DNA from: Gammaproteobacteria bacterium
Lineage (GTDB): Bacteria; Pseudomonadota; Gammaproteobacteria; Chromatiales; Chromatiaceae
Direction of reading: 5' to 3'
Length of the DNA stretch: 21,772 nt
NCBI GenBank assembly: GCA_013041975.1
Contig: JABDQZ010000294.1
Location: 1 to 21,772, forward strand
The notes under the pieces are model-generated. The model was not told the origin of the DNA, ran no database searches, and saw nothing but the letters and a program-made list of their open reading frames with translations. This document shows, one piece after another, positions 1 through 7,601 of the stretch. Within the stretch, counting starts at the first letter, position 1. Every line of letters begins with the position of its first letter. A program made the translations under genes and the position numbers.

Positions 1-1
1 C

Positions 2-301
2 ACCATCACTATTACCCAGGCCGAACTGGGCTTTGGTGTATACCAAAGAAATAACAATGTGACGCCCTATGCCAATATTACTTTTCGCAAAGACCTTGAT
101 TCAGATGAGGATGCTGCAGCGGGAGGACTACCTGCAGGGGTAATAGCCCACAGCGATGACGATACTGAAGTCGAGTTTGTTATTGGTGCGGACATTGCCA
201 CCCTGGAAAACATCGATATTTCATTGTCGTTCAACAAGCTGTTTTCACGGGATGACTTTGATAAATGGGGCCTGGACCTCAGCCTGAGAATGCCTCTATA
301 A
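2..301 (+). CDS. C-terminal part of an outer-membrane beta-barrel protein, probably an autotransporter domain (partial)
   Basis: The reading frame is open from the window edge to a TAA at 299-301, so the start lies outside. The 99 visible residues alternate polar and hydrophobic positions in short strands (for example ITQAELGFGVY, VTPYANITFRKDL, TEVEFVIGADI, IDISLSFNKLF, WGLDLSLRMPL), separated by an acidic turn-rich loop. The Gly-x-Tyr followed by a 'PYA' strand resembles the last strands of autotransporter translocator domains. The terminal strand ends in Leu rather than the usual Phe, which is atypical for a BAM-recognised C-terminus. The passenger domain is not visible, so function cannot be given. 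Another class of outer-membrane barrel is possible. No clear terminator follows in 302-419. Confidence 0.55.
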   Translation, partial: TITITQAELGFGVYQRNNNVTPYANITFRKDLDSDEDAAAGGLPAGVIAHSDDDTEVEFVIGADIATLENIDISLSFNKLFSRDDFDKWGLDLSLRMPL

Positions 302-419
302 ATATGGCAATATCTACTTCTAGAAAAACCGGCCTAAGCTCTCTCATTGCTATCAAGTCTCCATAGAATAAATAAGTTACAACAACGGGGTTCTTTTAAG
401 CGTTTATTAAAACGGTATG

Positions 420-887
420 CTATAGCCTGCCCGTGCCTATAAGCTTTTCTTTCCAGTAATAGTCATTTAAAAAAGCATAACTCACTGGCTTGCCACTGGA
501 AGGGGCATGAATAAATTTACCCTGGCCTACATAGATACCCACATGTGAGGGCTTGTTGCGGGAAATCGCAAAAAACACCAGGTCGCCTGGCCTCAGTTCT
601 GTTAACTGCACTCTTGTACTGAGTCTGTATTGATCAGAAGTTGAGCGAGGAGAATGTATACCAGCCTTACGATAGGCATAGTACACAAGACCGCTACAAT
701 CAAATCCCCGGGGATCTGCTCCACCATAACGATAAGGAACACCTATCATATTTTGAGCTATCGCGAGAGCCTCATGATTGGATTCACTGCGCTGTTGATA
801 CTGGGGTGATGTGCTGGCACAGCCAGTAAATGCTAAAAAAACAGCTGTAAGCAGGGAGATTAACAAAAAATGTCGTATCTTGAACAT
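420..887 (-). CDS. NlpC/P60 family peptidoglycan endopeptidase lipoprotein
   Basis: A 155-residue predicted lipoprotein. The N-terminus has a basic start, a hydrophobic core and a lipobox-like AFTGC, making Cys23 the likely lipidated residue. The rest is one NlpC/P60 domain, with catalytic Cys64 in FDCSGLVYYAY, His115 in PSHVGIYVG and His127 in KFIHAPSSG. This family cleaves peptide cross-links or stem peptides of peptidoglycan, usually between gamma-D-Glu and a diamino acid. The protein is compact, like the Spr/MepS and YafL group, with no SH3 or LysM domain. It stands alone on the minus strand, with a 264-base gap upstream that carries a CRP-like palindrome. The exact substrate cannot be read from sequence. 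Confidence 0.9.
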   Translation of the reverse strand: MFKIRHFLLISLLTAVFLAFTGCASTSPQYQQRSESNHEALAIAQNMIGVPYRYGGADPRGFDCSGLVYYAYRKAGIHSPRSTSDQYRLSTRVQLTELRPGDLVFFAISRNKPSHVGIYVGQGKFIHAPSSGKPVSYAFLNDYYWKEKLIGTGRL

Positions 888-990
888 GAGCGTACACCAT
901 TCCAGGTTTCTTGGTGATTAACTTATGTATAGACCGACAAAAGAAATCATTAATTCTATCGCCGGCTTCTCCACTATAATTATTAGAATC

Positions 991-1006
991 TGTGATTTAG
1001 ATCACA
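991..1006. promoter_or_regulatory. CRP/Vfr-like binding palindrome
   Basis: TGTGATTTAGATCACA is a perfect TGTGA-N6-TCACA inverted repeat, with A/T-rich flanks as in CRP sites. It lies about 110 bases upstream of the NlpC/P60 start codon. A minus-strand -10-like TATAGT (complement of 973-978) puts the palindrome centre near -32, which is not a classical activating position. Binding by CRP/Vfr, by an FNR-type factor, or repression of this promoter are all possible. Confidence 0.5.
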
Positions 1007-1018
1007 CATTTATTCTTA

Positions 1019-1128
1019 TTGAGACTCCAGTTTCAGGCCGCTATTCAGTGCGTTTTCAACCGTCCACAACCCTGTGCTAGCCTGATTACCTGAAACGATT
1101 ATTCACAAACGTACTCTGGGTGTCTCAA
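1019..1128. repeat. Nested inverted repeats in the CDF-NlpC intergenic region
   Basis: Two sets of complementary arms are nested: TTGAGAC (1019-1025) with GTCTCAA (1122-1128), and GTTTCAGG (1030-1037) with CCTGAAAC (1089-1096). A short CCAG (1027-1030) and CTGG (1116-1119) lie between them, sharing base 1030 with the inner arm. No coding frame or obvious target-site duplication is visible. It could be a structured RNA element, a MITE-like remnant or chance. Confidence 0.3.
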
Positions 1129-1151
1129 AGGTGGTTATTTACGGACACCAT

Positions 1152-1826
1152 TTACTTTGGCTTTTCACTTGGCTCAATGCTGACAGTAGCACTTGAACAA
1201 CAATCACCCCCCTCACCGCATAAAGACTCAGAGGCTAACTCTTTGCGTGCATCCTGAATAATATGTTTCGCGCCATTTAACACAAGCAAGGCAATCAATG
1301 AACCAATAATAAGGTCAGGCCAGCGGCTATCGAGCAACCAAACCATAAGGCCACCTAAAATAACACCGGCATTAGCAATCACGTCATTTTTGGAAAATAT
1401 CCAACTTGCTCGCATGTGCACTTCACCGTGCCGATGCTCTTGTATCAGTTTCAAACAAACAATATTTGCAATTAGAGCGACTGTGCCAACACTCATCATA
1501 AGAACGGAAACTGGCTCACTACCGATAAATATTCTTCTAATAATGTCAGACAGAATCAAAAGACCAAGCCCTAATTGAAACCAACCGGACAGTAATGCTG
1601 CATTGGCTTTTTGTGTTAATGAATGCCCTACGGCATATAGCCCGATGGCATACACAATCGAGTCCGCAAGCATATCTATCGCATCCGCAATGAGACCGGT
1701 CGATTGAGCATATAAACCTATACCCAATTCCAGAACAAACATCGTGGCATTGATGGCCAGAAGCTTGATCAAGACATGACTCTGAGACCTGTCAGTTATT
1801 TCTACGCTGCAATCACAATCACTCAT
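1152..1826 (-). CDS. Cation diffusion facilitator family transporter (cation efflux protein)
   Basis: A 224-residue inner-membrane protein with about six hydrophobic helices and the CDF fold. TM2 carries IADAIDMLADS and TM5 carries FSKNDVIANAGVI, the two helices that form the transport metal site in CDF antiporters. The first position of the TM2 site is Asp rather than the zinc-type His, and the TM5 site has F-x3-D rather than H-x3-D, so the substrate is probably not that of ZitB. The long cytoplasmic C-terminal domain is absent. Both ends are rich in possible metal ligands: CDC near residues 4-6 and CGEGGDCC near the C-terminus. It starts 16 bases after the MscS-like gene, so the two are probably co-transcribed. 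The ion is unknown. Confidence 0.82.
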   Translation of the reverse strand: MSDCDCSVEITDRSQSHVLIKLLAINATMFVLELGIGLYAQSTGLIADAIDMLADSIVYAIGLYAVGHSLTQKANAALLSGWFQLGLGLLILSDIIRRIFIGSEPVSVLMMSVGTVALIANIVCLKLIQEHRHGEVHMRASWIFSKNDVIANAGVILGGLMVWLLDSRWPDLIIGSLIALLVLNGAKHIIQDARKELASESLCGEGGDCCSSATVSIEPSEKPK

Positions 1827-1842
1827 ATGCCCGATTCTACAA

Positions 1843-4080
1843 TTACTCTTCCATGTGAACTACGCGCTGAGGGAATGGAATTTCAATATCTGCTTTTCTG
1901 AATTCATCGTCGATAGAAAAAAGCAGATCACTACGCACAGAAAAACGTCTATCAATATTCTCAATAAAACAGCGCAGTTCAAAATCCAGCGAGCTCTCAC
2001 CAAAACCCATGAATCGAACCTGTGGAGCATCAACACGATAATCATGTGTTAATACCATGGGATGATCAATTGCAATTTTTAGCAGTATATCCTTCACACG
2101 TTGGGTATCTGACCCGTATGCCACTCCTACCGGTACAATGACCCTACCTATAGAATCCCGGTGCATCCAGTTAGTTACCTGGTTAGAAATCAATTCAGAG
2201 TTCGGCACCAAAACATCGGCTCGATCAAATGTTTGTATCAGGGTATACCGGATATTAATTTTTTTAACATAGCCTTCTGTAGTGCCTACTACTATCCAGT
2301 CACCCGGCTTTACCGGACGCTCAAATAATAAAATAAGTCCAGAGACAAAATTATTAACAATATTTTGTAACCCGAAACCAATACCAACCGATAAAGCACC
2401 TGCAACTATTGCAATATTTTGAAAATCAACACCCGCCATGCCCAGCGCGATCACTAATGCTATACCAACAACGGTATAGGTTGTTAGTGAAACAATGGAC
2501 TCCCTTGCCCCAGCATCCAAACGAGTTCGGCTAAGCCAACGAAGAGCAACTTCATTGCGTAGCCACCTTGCCAAGGTTAAAAATAAAAAGAAAACCAGAA
2601 CAGCGGCGATTATCTTACTCGGGACAATCGTTATCGCGCCAACCGGAAAACCTTCTGTGAAATAGGCCTTGATGATATTGACTTCAGAATGCGGGATATT
2701 CCAGGTAAATAACAACCAATAGACTAAAATACCACCGACGCTTATTATTAATAGCAAACGCCCAAGCCAGACTCCCGGGATCAACTCGCTTTCCTTGTAT
2801 CCCAGAAATTCTCTTAATTTGGGATTTGTTTGCGCCCCATCCGGCTCAAACATATTTAGCAGGTAACCACCTGCCTGATAAATTACCCAGACCACAAGAA
2901 ACCCAACCAAACTTCCATAAATACCTGGCACCAACAATTGCGCAAATTGCTTATAACCCAACAGCATCGCTGTTGGACCTGAAATCATGGCAATCGCCAA
3001 GGGAAGCCGGATTGAATTTAAAAACTGGAAGTTATCTCTCCTGGATAATATAAAAAGCAGCCACAGAGAAAAAAACATAACCAGGAAATAATAGCTGGAG
3101 CGCAGGACGGTAAAAGCATCGTTCGTCATCCATTCCCTTAATCCGGAAAAATGCACAACAAGACCAATCAGCACAATATCCAGAAGAGCCCTTGCCGGAA
3201 AACCCGCACTGCATTTTTTGATATTTTGGCAAACGAGCAGTTCAAGCAATGGCGCAATCATCATCGAGATAACCAAAGCCAATAACACCGCACCTATAAT
3301 CGTTAAACCACCAAGGTAAGTAAAAAACGATAACCCAGATAAAATAACAATCCATATCAGGCGTTTTGCATACATTCCTGCCAGAATCATTTCTGCCGGG
3401 GGCAGCCCATCATCCTCGGAAACAAGGGAATGCGCTGAGAGCCTACCGGATAAATATCTGGCAATTGGCATAAAAATCAAAATGACAAGCAGCCCGGCTA
3501 AAATTGATGGCCAGAAACTGAACTTGATAGCGAAGCCAGGAGCAAAAAAATCAGGTTTCCTGATTAAAGCGTAAAGCGTCTCCCATACAGGAGTATCCCT
3601 ATGGGTAAGTGCCTGAGATACAACTTTATTGCGGACTTGCTTTTGACCATCCTGTAGCTCCCGCATTCCAAGAGTCAACAAACGACAGACTGCCAGCTCA
3701 GATTCAACGAGCTGCTTTTGCCTTAACATCTCTTTTCTGCGCTTCTTTAAATCTTCAGCTTCATCCTCTTTTTCTTCACCAAGAGCTTGAATTTTCTGTT
3801 GAAGTGATTCGACAAGGCTAGAAAAATTAGTAACGCACTCATCGGCTTTTTGCCTGGTGTTTAAAACTTCGTTTTGACGGGCTTCGACAACACCCAGTGA
3901 AGGAGCAGTTTGCTGCCATTGTTCAAGATCAGATTGCCAACTCTCGAGCTGTTGTTCTGCGCCATCCAACCATGGTTGGATAAATTTCTCGGCAGCAACA
4001 ACATAGTTCACCGATAACAGAAGAAGCAGAAATATAGAAATCTGAAAAAGATGTTTATGTAAGCTGACAACGTTCATCAA
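1843..4080 (-). CDS. Large MscS-family mechanosensitive ion channel
   Basis: A 745-residue membrane protein. It has an N-terminal signal-like hydrophobic segment ending near VVAA (residues 26-29), a periplasmic, strongly charged coiled-coil region at about 38-155, and then many transmembrane helices. The conserved MscS core lies in the last 200 residues. The pore helix with AGALSVGIGFGLQNIVNNF starts near residue 560. It is followed by FERPVKPGDWI and the beta domain with VLVPNSELISNQVTNW. This matches multi-TM MscS relatives such as MscK and YbdG, which release solutes during osmotic downshock. An upstream GGGGG serves as a ribosome site 6 bases before the ATG. It probably forms an operon with the cation transporter downstream. 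The gating stimulus is not deducible. Confidence 0.88.
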   Translation of the reverse strand: MMNVVSLHKHLFQISIFLLLLLSVNYVVAAEKFIQPWLDGAEQQLESWQSDLEQWQQTAPSLGVVEARQNEVLNTRQKADECVTNFSSLVESLQQKIQALGEEKEDEAEDLKKRRKEMLRQKQLVESELAVCRLLTLGMRELQDGQKQVRNKVVSQALTHRDTPVWETLYALIRKPDFFAPGFAIKFSFWPSILAGLLVILIFMPIARYLSGRLSAHSLVSEDDGLPPAEMILAGMYAKRLIWIVILSGLSFFTYLGGLTIIGAVLLALVISMMIAPLLELLVCQNIKKCSAGFPARALLDIVLIGLVVHFSGLREWMTNDAFTVLRSSYYFLVMFFSLWLLFILSRRDNFQFLNSIRLPLAIAMISGPTAMLLGYKQFAQLLVPGIYGSLVGFLVVWVIYQAGGYLLNMFEPDGAQTNPKLREFLGYKESELIPGVWLGRLLLIISVGGILVYWLLFTWNIPHSEVNIIKAYFTEGFPVGAITIVPSKIIAAVLVFFLFLTLARWLRNEVALRWLSRTRLDAGARESIVSLTTYTVVGIALVIALGMAGVDFQNIAIVAGALSVGIGFGLQNIVNNFVSGLILLFERPVKPGDWIVVGTTEGYVKKINIRYTLIQTFDRADVLVPNSELISNQVTNWMHRDSIGRVIVPVGVAYGSDTQRVKDILLKIAIDHPMVLTHDYRVDAPQVRFMGFGESSLDFELRCFIENIDRRFSVRSDLLFSIDDEFRKADIEIPFPQRVVHMEE

Positions 4081-4181
4081 AAACCCCCAGGTTTTAAAAA
4101 ACTAATCAGGAGCCGACGGTTGCCTCATATATGATCAGGCCGTGGACTTTTTATTGTTATCCGTTTTCTCATAGGTGTCTA

Positions 4182-4200
4182 TAGAAATTATGAATTTCTA
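4182..4200. promoter_or_regulatory. Operator-like perfect palindrome upstream of the MscS-type gene
   Basis: TAGAAATT-ATG-AATTTCTA is an 8-base perfect inverted repeat with a 3-base spacer, about 100 bases upstream of the channel gene start on the minus strand. The size and A/T content suit a dimeric repressor or activator. No regulator gene is adjacent, so the factor is unknown. Confidence 0.25.
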
Positions 4201-4404
4201 GCGATTAACAATTTACAAAAAGTCAAGCTGTTACTAAGCTATAGATGTAGCCAAGTTATTGAAAAACCTGCTAATCAGCAATACCAGAATTTTTCCAAAC
4301 AACCAAAACCAACCTGGTAGCTACTCTATTAAAGTGGATAAAGACAGCCCAACAGTCAGATCAGACACCTTAGTCCGGGATAAACCCATAGGATGGTTTA
4401 CATT

Positions 4405-4434
4405 TTGAAATATATTGAAACAGTCTCCAATAAT
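4405..4434 (+). promoter_or_regulatory. Candidate sigma70 promoter of the intergenic RNA
   Basis: TTGAAA at 4405-4410 and AATAAT at 4429-4434 (5 of 6 match to TATAAT) are separated by 18 bases. Transcription would begin near 4441. A hairpin TAAACC/GGTTTA (4381-4386 with 4395-4400) sits just upstream. No protein gene follows before the terminator. Confidence 0.35.
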
Positions 4435-4440
4435 GACATG

Positions 4441-4525
4441 GGCTATAGTGTTTACAGATTCTAAGTAAAACATGATTTTTTCATGTTCTCCCATTAGCCC
4501 CATCTCCTCCATGGGGCTTTTTTTT
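4441..4525 (+). ncRNA. Candidate small RNA of about 85 nt ending in an orphan terminator
   Basis: The interval from the predicted start near 4441 to the T-run at 4525 has two perfect hairpins and no credible gene. Hairpin 1 is AACATGA (4469-4475) with TCATGTT (4481-4487) around a five-T loop. Hairpin 2 is the terminator stem at 4496-4518. Its loop, CTCCTCC, is complementary to a Shine-Dalgarno sequence, which suggests a possible translation-repressing RNA. I do not recognise a known RNA family. The alternative is a leader or attenuator for the EAL gene at 4785, but that gene has its own promoter at 4721-4749. Confidence 0.38.
4496..4525 (+). terminator. Strong intrinsic terminator (plus strand)
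   Basis: An 8-bp perfect stem, AGCCCCAT (4496-4503) with ATGGGGCT (4511-4518), has a 7-base loop CTCCTCC and is followed directly by eight T (4518-4525). The nearest plus-strand gene upstream ends at 301, so it must end some other transcript. Confidence 0.78.
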
Positions 4526-4720
4526 CTTTTGCGTCTGCATTTCAGTGAAACCAGGTTTTACTTAATGGCGGCCAGCAAGGCTGGGCGCGCAGGCATACCT
4601 AAGTTGCCGGCCTATGGAGGCTATTTTAGACTCAAAGGTTATTCTGGAAGATTTTTCCAATTGAAATTGCACTGAAAAACAGCCATTGCATAGAGTTTGC
4701 ATTGTCAATCAGCCCATTGA

Positions 4721-4749
4721 TTGATCAATTATTTCCATAAGTTTATAAG
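4721..4749 (+). promoter_or_regulatory. Sigma70-type promoter of the GGDEF/EAL gene
   Basis: TTGATC (4721-4726) and TATAAG (4744-4749) are spaced by 17 bases, giving a start near 4756 and a leader of about 30 bases. The palindrome ATTGATCAAT (4720-4729) overlaps the -35 and could be a repressor site. Apart from this promoter, the RNA candidate and the 4182 palindrome, I see nothing else in the 4081-4784 gap. Confidence 0.5.
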
Positions 4750-4784
4750 TGCAGTATATTTAGATCTACAAAATTATTAATTAT

Positions 4785-6086
4785 ATGACTATCCGCATGG
4801 GATTAGACCAACTCACCAATCTCGATAATCGGTCGACTTTTTTAAAAACTTTAAACGAGAAGATTACGTATTCGAGCAAACATAAAATCAAGTCTGCATT
4901 GCTGCTAATCGACATCGATCATTTTCAGCGCGTTAATGCTCATTATGGTTATGAAGTTGGTGACAAAATACTTTTCAAGTTCGCAGAGCTTTTAAAGTCT
5001 GTAGAGAGAAAGCAAGACCATTTAGCTCGCATTGGTGATAACACCTTTGCTCTATTGCTTATGGGTATTATGAATACCGGTCATGCGGAACTTGCAGCAA
5101 GAAAAATATTACGCCTGCTCGAAGTCCCCTTTTCCTACCTGGATCATCAAATTAGACTTGAGTGCTCCATTTCAATCAGTATTTTTCCTACGCATGCTCT
5201 TGATGCCAAACATTTACTGATCGAAGCAGAATCAGTGCTGCATGAAACGAAAACACATAGTAACAATATTGGTATAGCCAAAGACCAGGGAGAAGAAGAG
5301 CTTTCCGATTTTTGGGATATAGAGATGGCAATGTCCCAAGCATTAGAATTTAATGAATTCAGCGTCTATTATCAGCCAAAAATAGATATTAACCACAATC
5401 GAGTCAGTGGTGCTGAAGCGTTGCTGAGGTGGAAACACCAGACAAGAGGATTCGTTTCACCAAACGTTTTTATTCCAATAGCAGAACAAAGCGGCATGAT
5501 AAAACCCATTACCTCGTGGGTGATCAACACCTCGCTAAGACAAGCTTCAAAGTGGTCAGATAGATGGGGACCTCAATCAATATCAGTCAATATCCCACCT
5601 GAATTCCTGCTCATGCCAGACTTTTTTGACATGGTCTCAAATTCTCTCAAACTATGGGAATCTGACAACGTATGCTTAACGCTTGAAATCATTGAACGGT
5701 CTTTTGTCAGCCAGGTCAGCAGAACGATTGAAGCACTTGAAAAACTAAAAAATATCGGTGTAAAGATATCTATTGACGATTTCGGCACGGGCTATTCCAG
5801 TTTGTCTTATTTTGAAAAACTACCCGTCGATGAAATCAAGATCGACCAGAGTTTTATTTCGAATTTACTGCTAAGTAAACCGAGTAAAAATATTGTTCGC
5901 CTCATAAAAGACTTAGGAAAAGCATTTGATTTGCAGGTAGTAGCTGAAGGCGTAGAAGATGCGATGGTCCTGAAGTATTTACACAAAATTGAGTGTGATG
6001 TGATTCAGGGCTATTTCTATTCGAAACCTTTACCCAACGAAGAATATTTAAAATGGCTGGAAAAAGCCAAACTGCCTGAAATTTAG
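4785..6086 (+). CDS. Degenerate GGDEF plus intact EAL domain protein (probable cyclic-di-GMP phosphodiesterase)
   Basis: A 433-residue cytoplasmic protein with no sensor or membrane segment; the GGDEF fold begins almost at residue 1 (DQLTNLDNRSTF). The signature is ARIGDNTF at 81-88 in place of RxGGDEF, so diguanylate cyclase activity is very unlikely. The EAL domain (about 178-425) keeps its key residues: Glu211 (EALLRW), Asn269, Glu301, Asp331-Asp332 (DDFGTGYSS), Lys352, Glu388, Glu391 and Gln408. It is therefore probably an active phosphodiesterase turning c-di-GMP into pGpG, with the GGDEF part as a possible GTP-sensing or structural domain. An in-frame TAG at 4761 rules out a longer N-terminus. 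Neither candidate start (4785 or ATG 4797) has a good ribosome site. It converges on an HD-GYP gene 3 bases away. Confidence 0.88.
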   Translation: MTIRMGLDQLTNLDNRSTFLKTLNEKITYSSKHKIKSALLLIDIDHFQRVNAHYGYEVGDKILFKFAELLKSVERKQDHLARIGDNTFALLLMGIMNTGHAELAARKILRLLEVPFSYLDHQIRLECSISISIFPTHALDAKHLLIEAESVLHETKTHSNNIGIAKDQGEEELSDFWDIEMAMSQALEFNEFSVYYQPKIDINHNRVSGAEALLRWKHQTRGFVSPNVFIPIAEQSGMIKPITSWVINTSLRQASKWSDRWGPQSISVNIPPEFLLMPDFFDMVSNSLKLWESDNVCLTLEIIERSFVSQVSRTIEALEKLKNIGVKISIDDFGTGYSSLSYFEKLPVDEIKIDQSFISNLLLSKPSKNIVRLIKDLGKAFDLQVVAEGVEDAMVLKYLHKIECDVIQGYFYSKPLPNEEYLKWLEKAKLPEI

Positions 6087-6089
6087 TTC

Positions 6090-7346
6090 CTAGATAAACA
6101 GTTCTTGAATATTAATTCCATGTGCCCCAGTGGGTAGCGCTTTCTTGACGATCAAGCCTGTCTGGCTTTCTGCCAGGTTTATAGTTTCAAAATCCTCAAC
6201 AGGTTCTTTGTCGCTATTCAGGACAATCATTACAGTAGGGTATAAACGCTTGAGATCATTAACTTCAAGGACAACAGCCACAGCACCTGAGTTAAGCTCC
6301 ACCAAAGAGCCTGTTGGGTAAAGCCCAACGGTTTGTATAAATTGTTCCACGAGCTCACTTTGAAAGCTGGAGTCACGTAATTTATAGAGCTCGTTGATCG
6401 CCTCATTAGGTGACATTGTTTTTTCAATGTAGGGTCGAGGGGTAGTCATTGCATCATAACTGTCTACGATACCCGCGATTCGGCCATAAATGGGAATATC
6501 CTTATTTTCAATCCCTTGAGGGTAGCCGTTACCATTGGCTCTTTCATGATGAGTAGCGACCATTCGCATGACGTTAGTGGAAATACCTTTTGACTTTGCC
6601 AAAATACGTACACTGTAATCGACATGTTTTTTGATAACCGCAGCTTCAGCAGGCGAAATTTTTCCTTTTTTAGTCAAAAGTTCTGGAGGCAGCTTAATTT
6701 TTCCTAAATCAAGCAGCATACCTCCCAAGGCAAGCTCTTCGATCTCGTTTACCTCAAACCCTAAATGCCGTCCAAAGTGACCACACCAGATTGAGGAACT
6801 GAGAGCATGACTGTATGCATATTCGTTAGACTTTTCCAGCTGAATAAGTAGCGCAAACGCAGATGGGTTTCGAATAATGCTAGCCACAGCAGCATGAATA
6901 CCATCCTTGAGGGTTGCTACATCAAGGTCTTGACCCTGACTCATATCAGTCAGGATTTTTTTGAAGTCCTTTTCGATACGGTTTTTAATATCTTTTGCTT
7001 TTTCCAGCTCTTCTTCAAAGTCAGCTTCTATTTCATAGAAGGCTTTACGTAATTTTTTGTATTCATCATTCGATTTAGACTCTTTAAAGTCGACCTTTAT
7101 GGTATCTTCATCATGAATTTCAAGCTCATCTTCTGAAATTGAAATCCAGTGCTCCGGATCCGGAGTCGGCCCTTGTTCGGTATCGACAAACACAAAAGAA
7201 GTATATTTTCGCAAGCCTTCAATATCGTCTTTTGAATTGATGCGCATCCCTTCTAAAACAAAAGGAGTATCTATCCAGGGACGATCCAGTCTGGATACAT
7301 ACATACCGACTTCCAAGGCATCGATTGTGGTTTTGACTTCTTTCAT
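6090..7346 (-). CDS. DUF3391/HD-GYP domain protein with altered HD motif
   Basis: A 418-residue cytoplasmic protein. Residues 1-65 form the DUF3391 domain common at the N-terminus of HD-GYP proteins (IDALEVGMYVSRLDRPW, FVFVDTEQG). A charged helical linker spans about 90-130, followed by an HD-GYP domain at 170-350. His180, Asp213, His241, His266-His267 and GYP (274-276 in NGNGYPQG) are present, as is Asp295. The HD dyad reads LLDLGK, with Leu212 in place of the metal-binding His. HD-GYP proteins normally hydrolyse c-di-GMP at a di- or tri-iron/manganese site, so activity may be reduced or lost. Alternatively this is a c-di-GMP-binding signalling protein. It lies between an EAL and an HDOD gene, suggesting a shared signalling role. 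Confidence 0.87.
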   Translation of the reverse strand: MKEVKTTIDALEVGMYVSRLDRPWIDTPFVLEGMRINSKDDIEGLRKYTSFVFVDTEQGPTPDPEHWISISEDELEIHDEDTIKVDFKESKSNDEYKKLRKAFYEIEADFEEELEKAKDIKNRIEKDFKKILTDMSQGQDLDVATLKDGIHAAVASIIRNPSAFALLIQLEKSNEYAYSHALSSSIWCGHFGRHLGFEVNEIEELALGGMLLDLGKIKLPPELLTKKGKISPAEAAVIKKHVDYSVRILAKSKGISTNVMRMVATHHERANGNGYPQGIENKDIPIYGRIAGIVDSYDAMTTPRPYIEKTMSPNEAINELYKLRDSSFQSELVEQFIQTVGLYPTGSLVELNSGAVAVVLEVNDLKRLYPTVMIVLNSDKEPVEDFETINLAESQTGLIVKKALPTGAHGINIQELFI

Positions 7347-7601
7347 TAAGATAATTTAATGTAATTTATTCCATATAGTATGAAAAATCGTGAAGATAGT
7401 GAACTCTTCTATTGCCTAGCCTGAAAAAAATGACTATCTGCTTCAATTTAAACCAGCACGGTTAATATGCAGTAGCTTATAAGCACATATCACTAAAAAT
7501 TACTTTAAAAGAATCAGTAGTGATCCCGAAAAGGCTCCCCTGGATGAGCGGTCATAAAGATAAAACCTGATAATTAACAAGGTATAAGCATCGATATCAA
7601 T

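Noticed and set aside
302..419. Terminator between the autotransporter fragment and the NlpC/P60 gene
   Set aside because: Only a weak A/T hairpin (TTTTAA/TTAAAA) is present, without a GC stem.
4200..4500. c-di-GMP (GEMM) riboswitch in front of the EAL gene
   Set aside because: None of the conserved GEMM core sequence is visible; only simple hairpins are present.
4472..4675. Open frame of 67 codons on the plus strand inside the intergenic gap
   Set aside because: It reads straight through the strong terminator, has no ribosome site and low-complexity composition; the opposite-strand frame at 4321-4512 fails for the same reasons.
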